This document shows, one piece after another, positions 8,030 through 14,752 of a stretch of 38,101 bases of DNA (the first letter of the stretch is position 1; every line of letters starts with the position of its first letter). Both the position numbers and the translations under genes were made by a program. The notes below the pieces were generated by a model. It had not been told where the DNA came from and did no database searches. It worked only from the letters and a program-made list of their open reading frames with translations. The stretch comes from Oscillospiraceae bacterium (lineage in GTDB: Bacteria; Bacillota; Clostridia; Oscillospirales; Oscillospiraceae), in contig JAFZDL010000027.1 of assembly GCA_017561205.1 (NCBI GenBank), positions 1 to 38,101 on the forward strand, read 5' to 3'.

Positions 8030-8246
8030 TGCGGGCGGTGATTTTCGGTGCTTTGACGTCTGGCAAAGGACGCTGTCAAGAGCTTCACGGACGCAGATAT
8101 TGAAATCGTAGAAGTCCATCACAACCGGGAGGTGGATGCCCCCAGCGGCACATTGGAAATCGCCTTAACAGGCGACGGCAAATCCGTCACCACCCAGTAC
8201 CTGGAAGGCCCTGCCGAAACCACCGCAAAATATATAAAAACAAAAC
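8029..8246 (+). pseudogene. dapB: dapB remnant (dihydrodipicolinate reductase)
   Basis: What is left of a dapB that once overlapped dapA by one base (TAATG). The first codons read MRAVIFGA, like the DapB nucleotide-binding start. The reading frame then shifts, and a block in another frame encodes ADIEIVEVHHNREVDAPSGT, the unmistakable DapB catalytic motif. A further block (LEIALTGDGKS... AKYIKTKP) resembles the C-terminal half. The original about 250 codons are reduced to about 70 by internal deletions, and the 3' end runs directly into a dispersed repeat. It cannot make an active enzyme. Confidence 0.85.
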
Positions 8247-8368
8247 CTGTCATCCTGAGCGCAGTAGCCACAGGCTACGAAGTCGAAGGATCTTCGCACC
8301 AAACAACTACTCAGCAGCAGTGTGTATGCGTAGATTCTTCGACTCGCTATGCTCGCTCAGAATGACAG
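8247..8368. repeat. Dispersed palindromic repeat, family A, copy 1
   Basis: Bounded by CTGTCATCCTGAGC and GCTCAGAATGACAG, with the inner half-units GAAGTCGAAGGATCTTCG and CGTAGATTCTTCGACTCG. It replaces the 3' end of the dapB remnant. Other copies lie at 16883, 17836, 27957, 35101 and 36693, with a degraded one near 14611. Confidence 0.9.
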
Positions 8369-8412
8369 AATTTTTTGTCCTTTTTGGCGCATACTATGCC
8401 AGGAGGGATAGT

Positions 8413-8517
8413 ATGAAAGAAAAGGAACAAAACCAGCCCATTCCCTGGGAGTTAAAAGATCCCAAACCCCCTGTGATTCAGTCCGGTCATATGGAAAACC
8501 GCATTCGCAACAAATAA
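8413..8517 (+). CDS. 34-residue protein of unknown function
   Basis: A short reading frame starting MKEKEQNQPIPWELKDP with an AGGAGG ribosome-binding site seven bases upstream and a strong terminator straight after the stop. It is charged and proline-rich, with no membrane segment or cysteines. The signals suggest it is translated; I do not recognise it. Confidence 0.55.
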   Translation: MKEKEQNQPIPWELKDPKPPVIQSGHMENRIRNK

Positions 8518-8518
8518 A

Positions 8519-8544
8519 AACGGCGCACTTGGCGCCGTTTTTTT
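8519..8544. terminator. Bidirectional terminator
   Basis: Stem AACGGCGC (8519-8526) pairs with 8532-8539 across a 5-base loop, followed by a T7 run on the plus strand and preceded by A's that give T's on the minus strand. It serves the 34-residue gene and the convergent membrane-protein gene. Confidence 0.85.
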
Positions 8545-10054
8545 AGTGCTTCCATTTCAAAATACCCTTTACCCAAGCTTCGTCAAAACCTTCGTGGCTG
8601 GCAAAATTGGAATCGTAGGGGGTGCAGAACAGGGCGATGCACACCACCACCGCAAAGACCGACAGGATTCCCACGATCAGCGTCAGCCGGGGATTAACCT
8701 TTTCCCGCTGATACAATGCGCCCACGCCCACAAACAGGGCAACGCCCATCAGCCACAGGTAGTCCATAGTATACCGGGCAAGCAGATAAGGTGTCCACAA
8801 AATGCCCATCACGATGGTCACCAAGGTAGTCACCACTGCGGTGGGGATCACCAGGCCCAAGCCGGACTTCATCAGATAGCCGCGGCTGCCCTTGCGGCAC
8901 GCGCCGACCAGACCCAAAAACAGAATGGGGAATGTGACAAAAATACCGTAATCTATGGGCTCGCAATCAGAACGGAACAGCGCATCTGCTAAATTCTTGC
9001 CCAACCGGTTCCAATCCATATTGGCAAACACATTGCCGTACTGAGATTGGTCCGCCACGGTCATCTGGTAGGACTGGCCGAATTCAAAGGGATCATTAAA
9101 GCGGGCATTGTTGTACCACATAAGGCCCGCAGCCACTGCCGCATAGGGCAGAACGCACAGAGCAGTATAGCCCCACTGGGCGCCAGTGAGCTTGCGGCTC
9201 CGAACAAAAGTAACAAACAGCGGGATCACCATCAGATTGCCCAAAGCGATGGTGGGCCGGCAGCCAAAGGCCAATGCGCCCAGCAAGCTGCCTACGGCAG
9301 CAAAAATGAAAGTCTTCGGGGTAGTATTCTCGTCAAACGCCGCCCGGGCAAAGAAGTACAGACTCCAGATCATCATACACAGCGCCGAACTGATGGCCGT
9401 GCAATAAAGCGCCGGGTAGGATACGCAGTACCAAATGCTCATCACCGCCACCGCAGTACTCAGCAGCAGGAAAACAGCAAAGGGCATCTTGGGGAAGAAC
9501 TTCTTGGTCAGGTACGCAAACAGCAGGAACAATCCTGCAATAAACAGCGCCACAAAAATCTGAGTAGCGTGGTAGGTGGTCAGGGGATTTCCGGTAATAA
9601 CCTGGTAGGGCATAAACAGCAGCAGTACCGGCACCACACCGAAATACATATAATAATGGCCGTTATAGTAGGCATGATCCCACATATCGTCCCACTGGCG
9701 GCTTTCCACACCGGCCTCAACCCGGGCATCCCGGTCATAGGGATTGTCCAGCTCCAGCAGAGCAGGGTCTACCTCCACATCAAAATGGAGCTGTCCTTTT
9801 AAGAAAGCGTCAGCCAATTCCTCATACTGATTCCGGTGTCCGGGAACTTCACCGTTCCACAGGGGCGCCCAACCCATAGGCTCCAGGCACAGAAGCAACA
9901 GAAGCGCCACCACGATTAAAATAATAATGATATTGCGCCGCTGGGTAAAATCAATCGTCAATCCATGGACGCCGGCAGCAACCTTCCGGACACCGGAAAA
10001 TCCCGCCAAAAATTCACACAGCAGAAAAATAATTAAGGCAAAACCATACCACAT
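8543..10054 (-). CDS. Polytopic membrane protein, GT-C glycosyltransferase-like
   Basis: 503 aa with roughly ten to twelve hydrophobic helices and one large loop after the second helix (about residues 65-130) with polar, acidic residues (NQYEELADAFLKGQL, NPYDRDAR, YYNGHYYMYFGVVP). That pattern matches lipid-linked-sugar glycosyltransferases of the GT-C fold (PMT/ArnT-like), which glycosylate envelope molecules outside the membrane. Neighbouring envelope genes fit this. Substrate unknown; the GT-C call is inferred from topology and motif style. Confidence 0.7.
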   Translation of the reverse strand: MWYGFALIIFLLCEFLAGFSGVRKVAAGVHGLTIDFTQRRNIIIILIVVALLLLLCLEPMGWAPLWNGEVPGHRNQYEELADAFLKGQLHFDVEVDPALLELDNPYDRDARVEAGVESRQWDDMWDHAYYNGHYYMYFGVVPVLLLFMPYQVITGNPLTTYHATQIFVALFIAGLFLLFAYLTKKFFPKMPFAVFLLLSTAVAVMSIWYCVSYPALYCTAISSALCMMIWSLYFFARAAFDENTTPKTFIFAAVGSLLGALAFGCRPTIALGNLMVIPLFVTFVRSRKLTGAQWGYTALCVLPYAAVAAGLMWYNNARFNDPFEFGQSYQMTVADQSQYGNVFANMDWNRLGKNLADALFRSDCEPIDYGIFVTFPILFLGLVGACRKGSRGYLMKSGLGLVIPTAVVTTLVTIVMGILWTPYLLARYTMDYLWLMGVALFVGVGALYQREKVNPRLTLIVGILSVFAVVVCIALFCTPYDSNFASHEGFDEAWVKGILKWKH

Positions 10055-10093
10055 AAGTTCGTTTCCTTTGCTTAACCTTAGTTTTATGCTGCC

Positions 10094-10122
10094 ATTCTAC
10101 CACAAGCACCATTCTTTTGCAA
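10094..10122 (-). promoter_or_regulatory. Promoter of the GT-C-like gene
   Basis: On the minus strand, -35 TTGCAA (10117-10122), 17-bp spacer, -10 TAGAAT (10094-10099), about 40 bp before the ATG. Confidence 0.7.
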
Positions 10123-10129
10123 TAGCGAA

Positions 10130-10155
10130 AACGACCCGCCTCTTGGCGGGTCGTT
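10130..10155 (-). terminator. Terminator of the Spo0A-like gene
   Basis: An 11-bp perfect stem (10130-10140 with 10145-10155) with a TCTT loop. On the minus strand it overlaps the stop codon and is followed by TTTT. Confidence 0.8.
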
Positions 10156-10828
10156 ACAACCTGGACAGTTCAGCTAATTTGCTGATAAAGACTTTATTGG
10201 TGGGAGCTTCGGTGGCGCCGGGAAAATACTTCTCCCAAATAATGGGGTTGCGCCGGGACCAGGCATCGGTGATAGCCTTGCGAATGGAGTGCTCCACTGT
10301 CCGGCAATCCGGCAAAGAAAATATCTCGCCGATGGCCGGGTATAGTTCTTTGGACAGCAGCATTCCGGGGTTTTGTGCAAAAATAGGAATTCCCTCGCAC
10401 AGCTGGCGATAGCCGTCCAAATTGGTGCGGAAGCCCAGCGTGTGCAGATGCACCGCCGCCCGGGTCTCTTCCCGGGGTTGGGTCTCGGCAACCAAATCCA
10501 TCAGCCGCACCCGCAGCGTCTCCACCGTGGGAGAAAACAAAAGATACTGCACACCCAATTCCAACGCACGCTTTTCAGCATAGGGCGGCAGATAATGGGC
10601 CAGCGCTATAACCACCCGAGGCCTGTGGGTGCTTTCCTGCAGGACAGTCAATCCGTCCTTAAAGGGCAGGAGAATATGTATGATCAGCACATCGGGCTTA
10701 AAATAATGGAGCAGTTCCAAAGCGGTTTCGCCGTCGTAGCAGATCTTCATTTCGAACTCGTTATGCAGCGCTTTCTCCACTGCGCCTGTGAATTCCTCGG
10801 ACATATCCGCAACCAACAGCTTCAGCAC
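10154..10828 (-). CDS. Spo0A-like regulator with a degenerate receiver domain
   Basis: 224 aa in two domains. Residues 1-115 resemble a response-regulator receiver but lack its catalytic residues: the acidic pair is D8-M9, the phosphorylated Asp is replaced by His51 (IIHILLP), and the Lys-Pro is S99-P100. Residues 123-224 match the Spo0A DNA-binding domain, including the HTH stretch RTVEHSIRKAITDAWSRRN and a C-terminal PTNKVFISKLAEL. It should bind 0A-box-like DNA without phosphorelay control. GTG start at 10826-10828 behind GGGGGG. Two 0A-like boxes lie upstream. It could replace or antagonise true Spo0A; which is unknown. Confidence 0.85.
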   Translation of the reverse strand: MLKLLVADMSEEFTGAVEKALHNEFEMKICYDGETALELLHYFKPDVLIIHILLPFKDGLTVLQESTHRPRVVIALAHYLPPYAEKRALELGVQYLLFSPTVETLRVRLMDLVAETQPREETRAAVHLHTLGFRTNLDGYRQLCEGIPIFAQNPGMLLSKELYPAIGEIFSLPDCRTVEHSIRKAITDAWSRRNPIIWEKYFPGATEAPTNKVFISKLAELSRL

Positions 10829-10839
10829 CCGGAACCCCC

Positions 10840-10868
10840 CCTTTCTTATAATACATATAGCTTAACAA
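10840..10868 (-). promoter_or_regulatory. Putative promoter of the Spo0A-like gene
   Basis: On the minus strand, TTGGTT and TATTAT are separated by 17 bp, ending a few bases before the GGGGGG ribosome-binding site. Coordinates are approximate to a few bases. Confidence 0.5.
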
Positions 10869-10895
10869 ACAACCAAGCAAAAGGCAAGGGGTGTA

Positions 10896-10913
10896 TTTCG
10901 ACCTTTTTCGACA
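10896..10913 (-). promoter_or_regulatory. Tandem 0A-box-like sites
   Basis: On the minus strand a perfect TGTCGAA (10907-10913) is followed 11 bases on by GGTCGAA. Both match the Spo0A box TGTCGAA and lie just upstream of the Spo0A-like gene's putative -35, partly beside the preceding terminator. Confidence 0.5.
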
Positions 10914-10940
10914 AAAGCGGGACGAAAACCGTCCCGCTTT
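10914..10940 (-). terminator. Terminator of the phosphoglycerol transferase gene
   Basis: An 11-bp perfect stem (10914-10924 with 10930-10940); on the minus strand it is followed by TTTTG. It lies 13 bp past the stop. Confidence 0.85.
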
Positions 10941-10953
10941 GATTGGGTTATTC

Positions 10954-12498
10954 TTATTTCTCAAAATAGAACTCTGAAGTGTAATAATTGGAAGGTTTGT
11001 TCAGCTCATTGTTAAAGCCGTTGGAACCCAATTCCTCACCCAGGGTCTTCCTGTCGGAGAACAAATTCGTTCCCAAACCCAGCCGCTCGCCCTCGATCTG
11101 ACAACCCATCGCCGCCAGGGTGGTGGGGAACATATCCAAGGTAAAGGCCATACGGTTTATCGTGTTCTTCGGCTTAGCAACAGAGTTGATAAAGCAGTTG
11201 TACACATCCCGGGGATAATTCTCGTCGCCGGGTTTTTTGATGGAGCGGATATAGTCGTTTCCCATAGTGGGGTGGTCGCCCACTACCACAACCGTGGTAT
11301 CCTTATAGAAATCCTGGGTCTTGATCCACTCTATAAACGCTGCGGTCTTCTTGCTGGAGCAAGCATACACATTCTCATATTTATGGAGGAAGGTATTGGG
11401 GCAATCGGGGCAGAGATAACCGTCCTCGTGGTGGGTGTCCACCGTCAGCATATAAAAGGCGAAAGGTTCGTCCTTGGCTGCGATTTTCGGCAGCTCCTGC
11501 TGGGCATAGCGGAACAAATAATTGTCCTCAAAGCCCCACCAGACCTTATAATCCGGGGCGATCAGACCGTCTTCCCGGGCCGTGAACAGATCGTAGATCT
11601 TGTCCACACCGTGGGTGCCGAAATAGGTGGAGCGGCCGCCGAAGGTGGCATCGGAGCCAACCATCAAGGTCTGATAATAGCCGTTTTCGTGGAGAATATC
11701 CATCATAGAAGTTGCGCCGGGCAGGAATACGCCATTTTTGCCGTAGCTGTTGCCGTCAGCAACATCGGGGGGCGCTTTTAAGGGGATGCCCGCAGTTTGG
11801 CTCACCATAGCCGCAACCGTCCACACAGCGCCTATACCGCTGCGAATACCGCCCACGGTATTTTCCGAATTGGAGAAATTGATATTGTCTTTCGCCAGGT
11901 CATACAGTTCCGGAATCACAGAAGTATCCATCAGGCCGCCCTGCTCCCGGGAGAACAAGGTGGTTTCCATAGACTCCAGGAAAATGTAAATCAAATTGCG
12001 CTTTTCCTGGGGGAATGTAATATTGGCGGTGGCAGGGTCCTGGTAATGGTCCGTATAGAGGGTGGATTGCTTGCCCAAATTGGCGGCATAATCCCAAAAC
12101 TGAGCGGTTTCCGCGCCCCGGTAGAAAAAGCTGCCGGACACAGCAAAAGTCAGCACGATGGAGACCACAGGCCGCATAGGAAACAGCTGCAATTTCAGCT
12201 TGGGGAATATCAGCATCAGCTTTTTCCGCCAAGTGCCAAACAGCACAGGACACAGCAGCGCCGCCCAAAACAGCGACGGGATCAGCGCCGAGCGGACATA
12301 TTTGTAAACCAGTGTGGATTCCACACCGCCCAGGCCGCCAAGCAAGGTGTAAAGCACCGCTTCAAAGCCCAGTTGGCCGTAGGTATCGGCATACCAGTTT
12401 GCGGAATAATATGCCAAAAAGCCAACAAAGATCAGCGCGCACCCCAAGCAAGTTCCCAGGACACGCAGAACCTTATGCGTCTTCTTTTTCTGAGGCAT
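10954..12498 (-). CDS. MdoB/OpgB-like phosphoglycerol transferase (sulfatase fold)
   Basis: Membrane enzyme of the LtaS/OpgB superfamily, expected to move glycerol phosphate from phosphatidylglycerol to an extracellular acceptor (teichoic-acid-like polymer or glycan). Seen: about four N-terminal membrane helices (residues to about 140), then an outside sulfatase domain with metal Glu in IFLESME, the nucleophile region GAVWTVAAMVSQTAGIPL (very like OpgB), DTHHEDGYL with histidines, and VVVGDHPTMGN. I chose ATG at 12496-12498 (AAGGTG 9 bases upstream) over GTG at 12508. It overlaps the 115-residue membrane gene before it, so they form an operon. Confidence 0.88.
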   Translation of the reverse strand: MPQKKKTHKVLRVLGTCLGCALIFVGFLAYYSANWYADTYGQLGFEAVLYTLLGGLGGVESTLVYKYVRSALIPSLFWAALLCPVLFGTWRKKLMLIFPKLKLQLFPMRPVVSIVLTFAVSGSFFYRGAETAQFWDYAANLGKQSTLYTDHYQDPATANITFPQEKRNLIYIFLESMETTLFSREQGGLMDTSVIPELYDLAKDNINFSNSENTVGGIRSGIGAVWTVAAMVSQTAGIPLKAPPDVADGNSYGKNGVFLPGATSMMDILHENGYYQTLMVGSDATFGGRSTYFGTHGVDKIYDLFTAREDGLIAPDYKVWWGFEDNYLFRYAQQELPKIAAKDEPFAFYMLTVDTHHEDGYLCPDCPNTFLHKYENVYACSSKKTAAFIEWIKTQDFYKDTTVVVVGDHPTMGNDYIRSIKKPGDENYPRDVYNCFINSVAKPKNTINRMAFTLDMFPTTLAAMGCQIEGERLGLGTNLFSDRKTLGEELGSNGFNNELNKPSNYYTSEFYFEK

Positions 12499-12820
12499 TT
12501 TTGTCGTCACCTTCTACACGAATTCGGATCTTCCTGTACAAGATCTTTTCAATCAACGCCAGCGCCACAGCGGCGGGAATGGCCATAATCAGATAGTTCA
12601 CCGCAACAGAGGGGGTCATATCCGCCATCAAAGTGGCTAAGGTATGGTTGCCGGTGTACAGAATCCATTTCTTCACGGCAAAACAGCCGAAATTGATAAG
12701 CAGGATGTTCATGCTCAGCAGATACACCCAGTTTCTCTTACAAAGACGGGTCTTGCTGAACGCTTCCCAAAGCCACACGGACAAAACCGCCGGCAAAAAC
12801 AGGACAATAAAGGTAATCAT
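12473..12820 (-). CDS. Small membrane protein upstream of the phosphoglycerol transferase
   Basis: 115 aa with three predicted membrane helices (about residues 2-18, 30-48, 70-90) and a basic/acidic charged tail. ATG at 12818-12820 follows AAGGAGG; the upstream in-frame methionine is rejected. Its 3' end overlaps the following gene by 26 bp. It looks like a separated extra membrane module of the neighbouring LtaS/OpgB-type enzyme, by position only; no known family recognised. Confidence 0.75.
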   Translation of the reverse strand: MITFIVLFLPAVLSVWLWEAFSKTRLCKRNWVYLLSMNILLINFGCFAVKKWILYTGNHTLATLMADMTPSVAVNYLIMAIPAAVALALIEKILYRKIRIRVEGDDKNASEKEDA

Positions 12821-12892
12821 AATATATTCCTCCTTTTTCCTTTCCCTTTTTATATCATAATCCGGCAGAAAATGCAATCTTTTCAAAGGAAA

Positions 12893-12951
12893 AGAAAAAA
12901 GCATACCCCGATTGGGATGGTGTTTTCATAGTGTGGACGATATAGGACTCG
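12893..12951. repeat. Degraded copy of a tRNA-Val 3' end plus terminator
   Basis: On the minus strand the last 20 bases of the tRNA (12932-12951) followed by a decayed terminator hairpin. The whole stretch mirrors 13089-13144, the true tRNA 3' end and its terminator. The rest of this second tRNA is missing. Confidence 0.75.
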
Positions 12952-12974
12952 GTTGCATTTTTGCCATTGCTTTA

Positions 12975-13079
12975 TGGTGGACGATAAGGACTCACAAATC
13001 AAAGTGTCGCTCCGTCCAGCCGTCGCGACCAACACGCCCCCGGCGTGTTGTGATTCCGATTGTTCGAGTCCTTATCTAC
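12975..13079. repeat. Segment framed by inverted tRNA-Val 3' ends
   Basis: Starts with a third copy of the tRNA 3' end (12975-12993, two bases missing) and ends with its reverse complement GAGTCCTTATC (13066-13076). Inside is a 9-bp perfect hairpin CAACACGCC/GGCGTGTTG. There is no gene in 12821-13123; this repeat material fills it. It looks like a tiny non-coding element or attachment-site debris. Confidence 0.6.
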
Positions 13080-13090
13080 AAAAACTATAA

Positions 13091-13120
13091 AAAGACACCA
13101 CCCGATCGGGTGGTGTCTTT
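13091..13120 (-). terminator. Terminator of tRNA-Val
   Basis: A perfect 30-base palindrome AAAGACACCACCC... followed by T-runs on both strands, 3 bases past the tRNA CCA. Confidence 0.9.
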
Positions 13121-13123
13121 TTA

Positions 13124-13200
13124 TGGTGGACGATATAGGACTCGAACCTATGACCTTCCGCACGTCAAGCGGATGCTCTAGCCAGCTGAGCTAATCGTCC
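13124..13200 (-). tRNA. tRNA-Val (anticodon GAC)
   Basis: Complete 77-nt cloverleaf on the minus strand: acceptor GGACGAT pairs with ATCGTCC, D stem GCTC/GAGC, anticodon stem TCCGC/GCGGA around loop TTGACGT (anticodon GAC), T stem ATAGG/CCTAT with TTCGAGT, and an encoded CCA end. Its 3' end is repeated three times downstream. Confidence 0.96.
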
Positions 13201-13212
13201 AAAGCACGGCTC

Positions 13213-13241
13213 ATTATAACGAAGAAAAGGGGGTTTGTCAA
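13213..13241 (-). promoter_or_regulatory. Consensus promoter of tRNA-Val, inside a terminator
   Basis: Perfect -35 TTGACA (13236-13241) and perfect -10 TATAAT (13213-13218) with a 17-bp spacer, directly before the tRNA. The -35 lies in the loop of the terminator of the PsiE-like gene. Confidence 0.9.
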
Positions 13242-13250
13242 CCCCCTTTT
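13225..13250 (-). terminator. Terminator of the PsiE-like gene
   Basis: An 11-bp stem AAAAGGGGGTT / AACCCCCTTTT with loop TGTC, 12 bp past the stop codon of the PsiE-like gene, sharing sequence with the tRNA promoter. Confidence 0.8.
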
Positions 13251-13262
13251 CCAAGTTTTTTC

Positions 13263-13694
13263 TTAAAAAGAGATTCTTTCGGCTTCCTCAAAGACCTCTT
13301 CCTCACCCATTTCAGACAGCTCCATAGTCATTTCGCCCTTGGGAATCAGGAAACGGCGAATGGCGAACAGACCGGCAATACACAAAACGCTTGCCACATT
13401 GCTCCAGGGGCTGTTATGGCTCAGGATAACCTGCCGGGCAATAGCCACAATCAGCACTTCCAGGGTGTTGGCAGGGGTCATATCCAAAAGCATACGCACA
13501 AACTCCAGCCCCACGACCAAAGTCAAAATATTATGCAGATAGGTGTTGATGGAATCAAAATAGCCCTCCACCGTGAACATCCGGTAGACCTCCATAGCCA
13601 GCATTCCCACCAAAACAAACAATGTCAAAATGGCGATAGCGCCCTCAAAAAAGTGAAGGATCTTGTGAATCACATTGGTGGTTTTTTTATGCAT
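13263..13694 (-). CDS. PsiE-like membrane protein
   Basis: 143 aa resembling the phosphate-starvation-inducible PsiE family. Seen: four hydrophobic segments (about residues 15-35, 55-73, 85-100, 103-120), a mid-membrane VGLEFVRMLL(D) block and an acidic tail EEEVFEEAE. Role unknown in Firmicutes. ATG at 13692-13694 follows AAAGGAGGC; upstream in-frame methionines are rejected. Monocistronic with its own terminator. Confidence 0.75.
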   Translation of the reverse strand: MHKKTTNVIHKILHFFEGAIAILTLFVLVGMLAMEVYRMFTVEGYFDSINTYLHNILTLVVGLEFVRMLLDMTPANTLEVLIVAIARQVILSHNSPWSNVASVLCIAGLFAIRRFLIPKGEMTMELSEMGEEEVFEEAERISF

Positions 13695-13767
13695 AAACCT
13701 GCCTCCTTTGGGTGTTTTTCCCATTATACACGAAAATTCTCCAAAAGAAAAGAAATATTTTCCGGGC

Positions 13768-13992
13768 CTACAGACCTTGCACAAGGTCCTGTATAATATT
13801 CTCTATTTCTTTGCGGCGCAGAACCGGATCTTTGGACAGCGAAACAAAGAAACCCTCCTGTTTGGGGCGCAGCTGATGAAACCGATGCGCTACCAAGCGG
13901 ATCAGCGCATCGATTTGATGGTCTGTAACCTGTTCGATTTGCTGCACAAGCTCCGCGGGCAGATTGAGCATAGGATTTTTGCTTTTGTACAT
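13768..13992 (-). CDS. 74-residue protein of unknown function
   Basis: Starts MYKSKNPMLNLPAELV behind GGAGGTG. It is helical and basic, with LPAELVQQIEQVTDHQIDALIRL reading like a short DNA- or protein-binding helix pair; no cysteines and no membrane helix. It is read away from the two XRE genes, with both start regions sharing a control region, so it may be their regulatory target. I do not recognise a family. Confidence 0.65.
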   Translation of the reverse strand: MYKSKNPMLNLPAELVQQIEQVTDHQIDALIRLVAHRFHQLRPKQEGFFVSLSKDPVLRRKEIENIIQDLVQGL

Positions 13993-14013
13993 ATTTTCAC
14001 CTCCGATAAACAC

Positions 14014-14042
14014 ATTATAGATACATATTTCAGTATAGTAAA
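14014..14042 (-). promoter_or_regulatory. Promoter of the 74-residue gene
   Basis: Minus strand -35 TTTACT (14037-14042), 17-bp spacer, perfect -10 TATAAT (14014-14019). The XRE operator starts 8 bp upstream of its -35. Confidence 0.78.
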
Positions 14043-14049
14043 GTGCATT

Positions 14050-14083
14050 TTTTCAAAAGATAATAAAAATGATCTTTTGAAAA
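14050..14083. promoter_or_regulatory. 12-bp inverted-repeat operator before the XRE genes
   Basis: TTTTCAAAAGAT (14050-14061) and ATCTTTTGAAAA (14072-14083) are perfect inverted repeats with a 10-base gap, lying between divergent genes and just before the first XRE gene's ribosome-binding site. Probably the binding site of the encoded regulators. Confidence 0.7.
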
Positions 14084-14096
14084 TGAGGTGGTTATT

Positions 14097-14321
14097 TTGA
14101 TAAGCTACGCGCCGCTTTGGAAAACAATGGAGGAGAACAAGGAAACCACCTATACTCTGATAAATAAGTACGGCATTAACCCCAGAACCATCAACAATTT
14201 GAAACATAACAAGTCAATCACTATGTACACGTTGGAACGCCTGTGTCAAATTCTGCATTGTCAAGCAGAGGACATTGTTTTATTCGTTCCGGATAAAAAT
14301 AAGGGTTCTTGTGATGATTGA
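14097..14321 (+). CDS. Small XRE-family regulator 1
   Basis: 74 aa, essentially one Cro/C1-type HTH domain: YAPLWKTMEENKETTYTLINKYGINPRTINNLKHN, then the third helix pair TLERLCQILHCQAEDIV. TTG start at 14097 with GAGGTGG upstream; an in-frame GTG at 14088 is within that ribosome-binding site. Single-domain regulators of this kind usually bind DNA as dimers. Its 3' end overlaps the second XRE gene by 8 bp. Confidence 0.82.
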   Translation: MISYAPLWKTMEENKETTYTLINKYGINPRTINNLKHNKSITMYTLERLCQILHCQAEDIVLFVPDKNKGSCDD

Positions 14322-14514
14322 ATTTAACAGGCTTTGGAAACTGATGGAGGAGAAGCACATCTCCACATATCGACTTAGAGAGAGCAGCGGTATTGATCGA
14401 AAGACTGTTCGTAGATTAAAAGCTAACGAGAATATTGAAACCAAGACTTTAAGCAAACTCTGCGCTGCCTTGGATTGCAAGCTGGAGGATATTGCGGAAT
14501 ATATTCCCGATTGA
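14314..14514 (+). CDS. Small XRE-family regulator 2
   Basis: 66 aa, paralogue of the gene before it: FNRLWKLMEEKHISTYRLRE, SGIDRKTVRRLKANENIETKTLSKLCAALDCKLEDI. The ATG lies within the last codons of gene 1, so it depends on translational coupling. The two have different recognition-helix residues and may form a heterodimer or recognise different sites. Ends at a strong terminator. Confidence 0.82.
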   Translation: MIEFNRLWKLMEEKHISTYRLRESSGIDRKTVRRLKANENIETKTLSKLCAALDCKLEDIAEYIPD

Positions 14515-14516
14515 AG

Positions 14517-14545
14517 AAAAAACGACCCCGCCGGGGTCGTTTTTT
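14517..14545 (+). terminator. Terminator of the XRE pair
   Basis: A 13-bp stem (14517-14529 with 14533-14545) with a 3-base loop and T6 tail. Confidence 0.92.
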
Positions 14546-14610
14546 CTTTATCTTTATACTTGCAAAAATTGGGATAGTATGGTAGACTTAGCCTGAAGTT
14601 ATTTTCCTTT

Positions 14611-14708
14611 GTCATTCCGAGCCAGTTCGCTTTCCCGGCGTGAGAATCTAAAGGACAACACCTCACTGGAGATTGCCACACCAGCGTGCTCGCTGGTTCG
14701 CAATGACA
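14611..14708. repeat. Degraded dispersed repeat
   Basis: Starts TTGTCATTCCGAGC and ends GCAATGACAG as in family A, but the middle differs: it carries GAGATTGCCACACCAGCGTG, the unit also seen at 1021-1053. A hybrid or related family member, between the XRE genes and the glycosidase-like gene. Confidence 0.65.
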
Positions 14709-14752
14709 GTGAAGATTTCACAATGTTCAAAATATAAATGGAGGCGTTTACA

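Noticed and set aside
12912-13181. An 89-codon plus-strand frame
   Set aside because: It reads through tRNA-Val antisense (GGRYRTRTYDLPHVKRML is the usual false protein of a tRNA) and its terminator.
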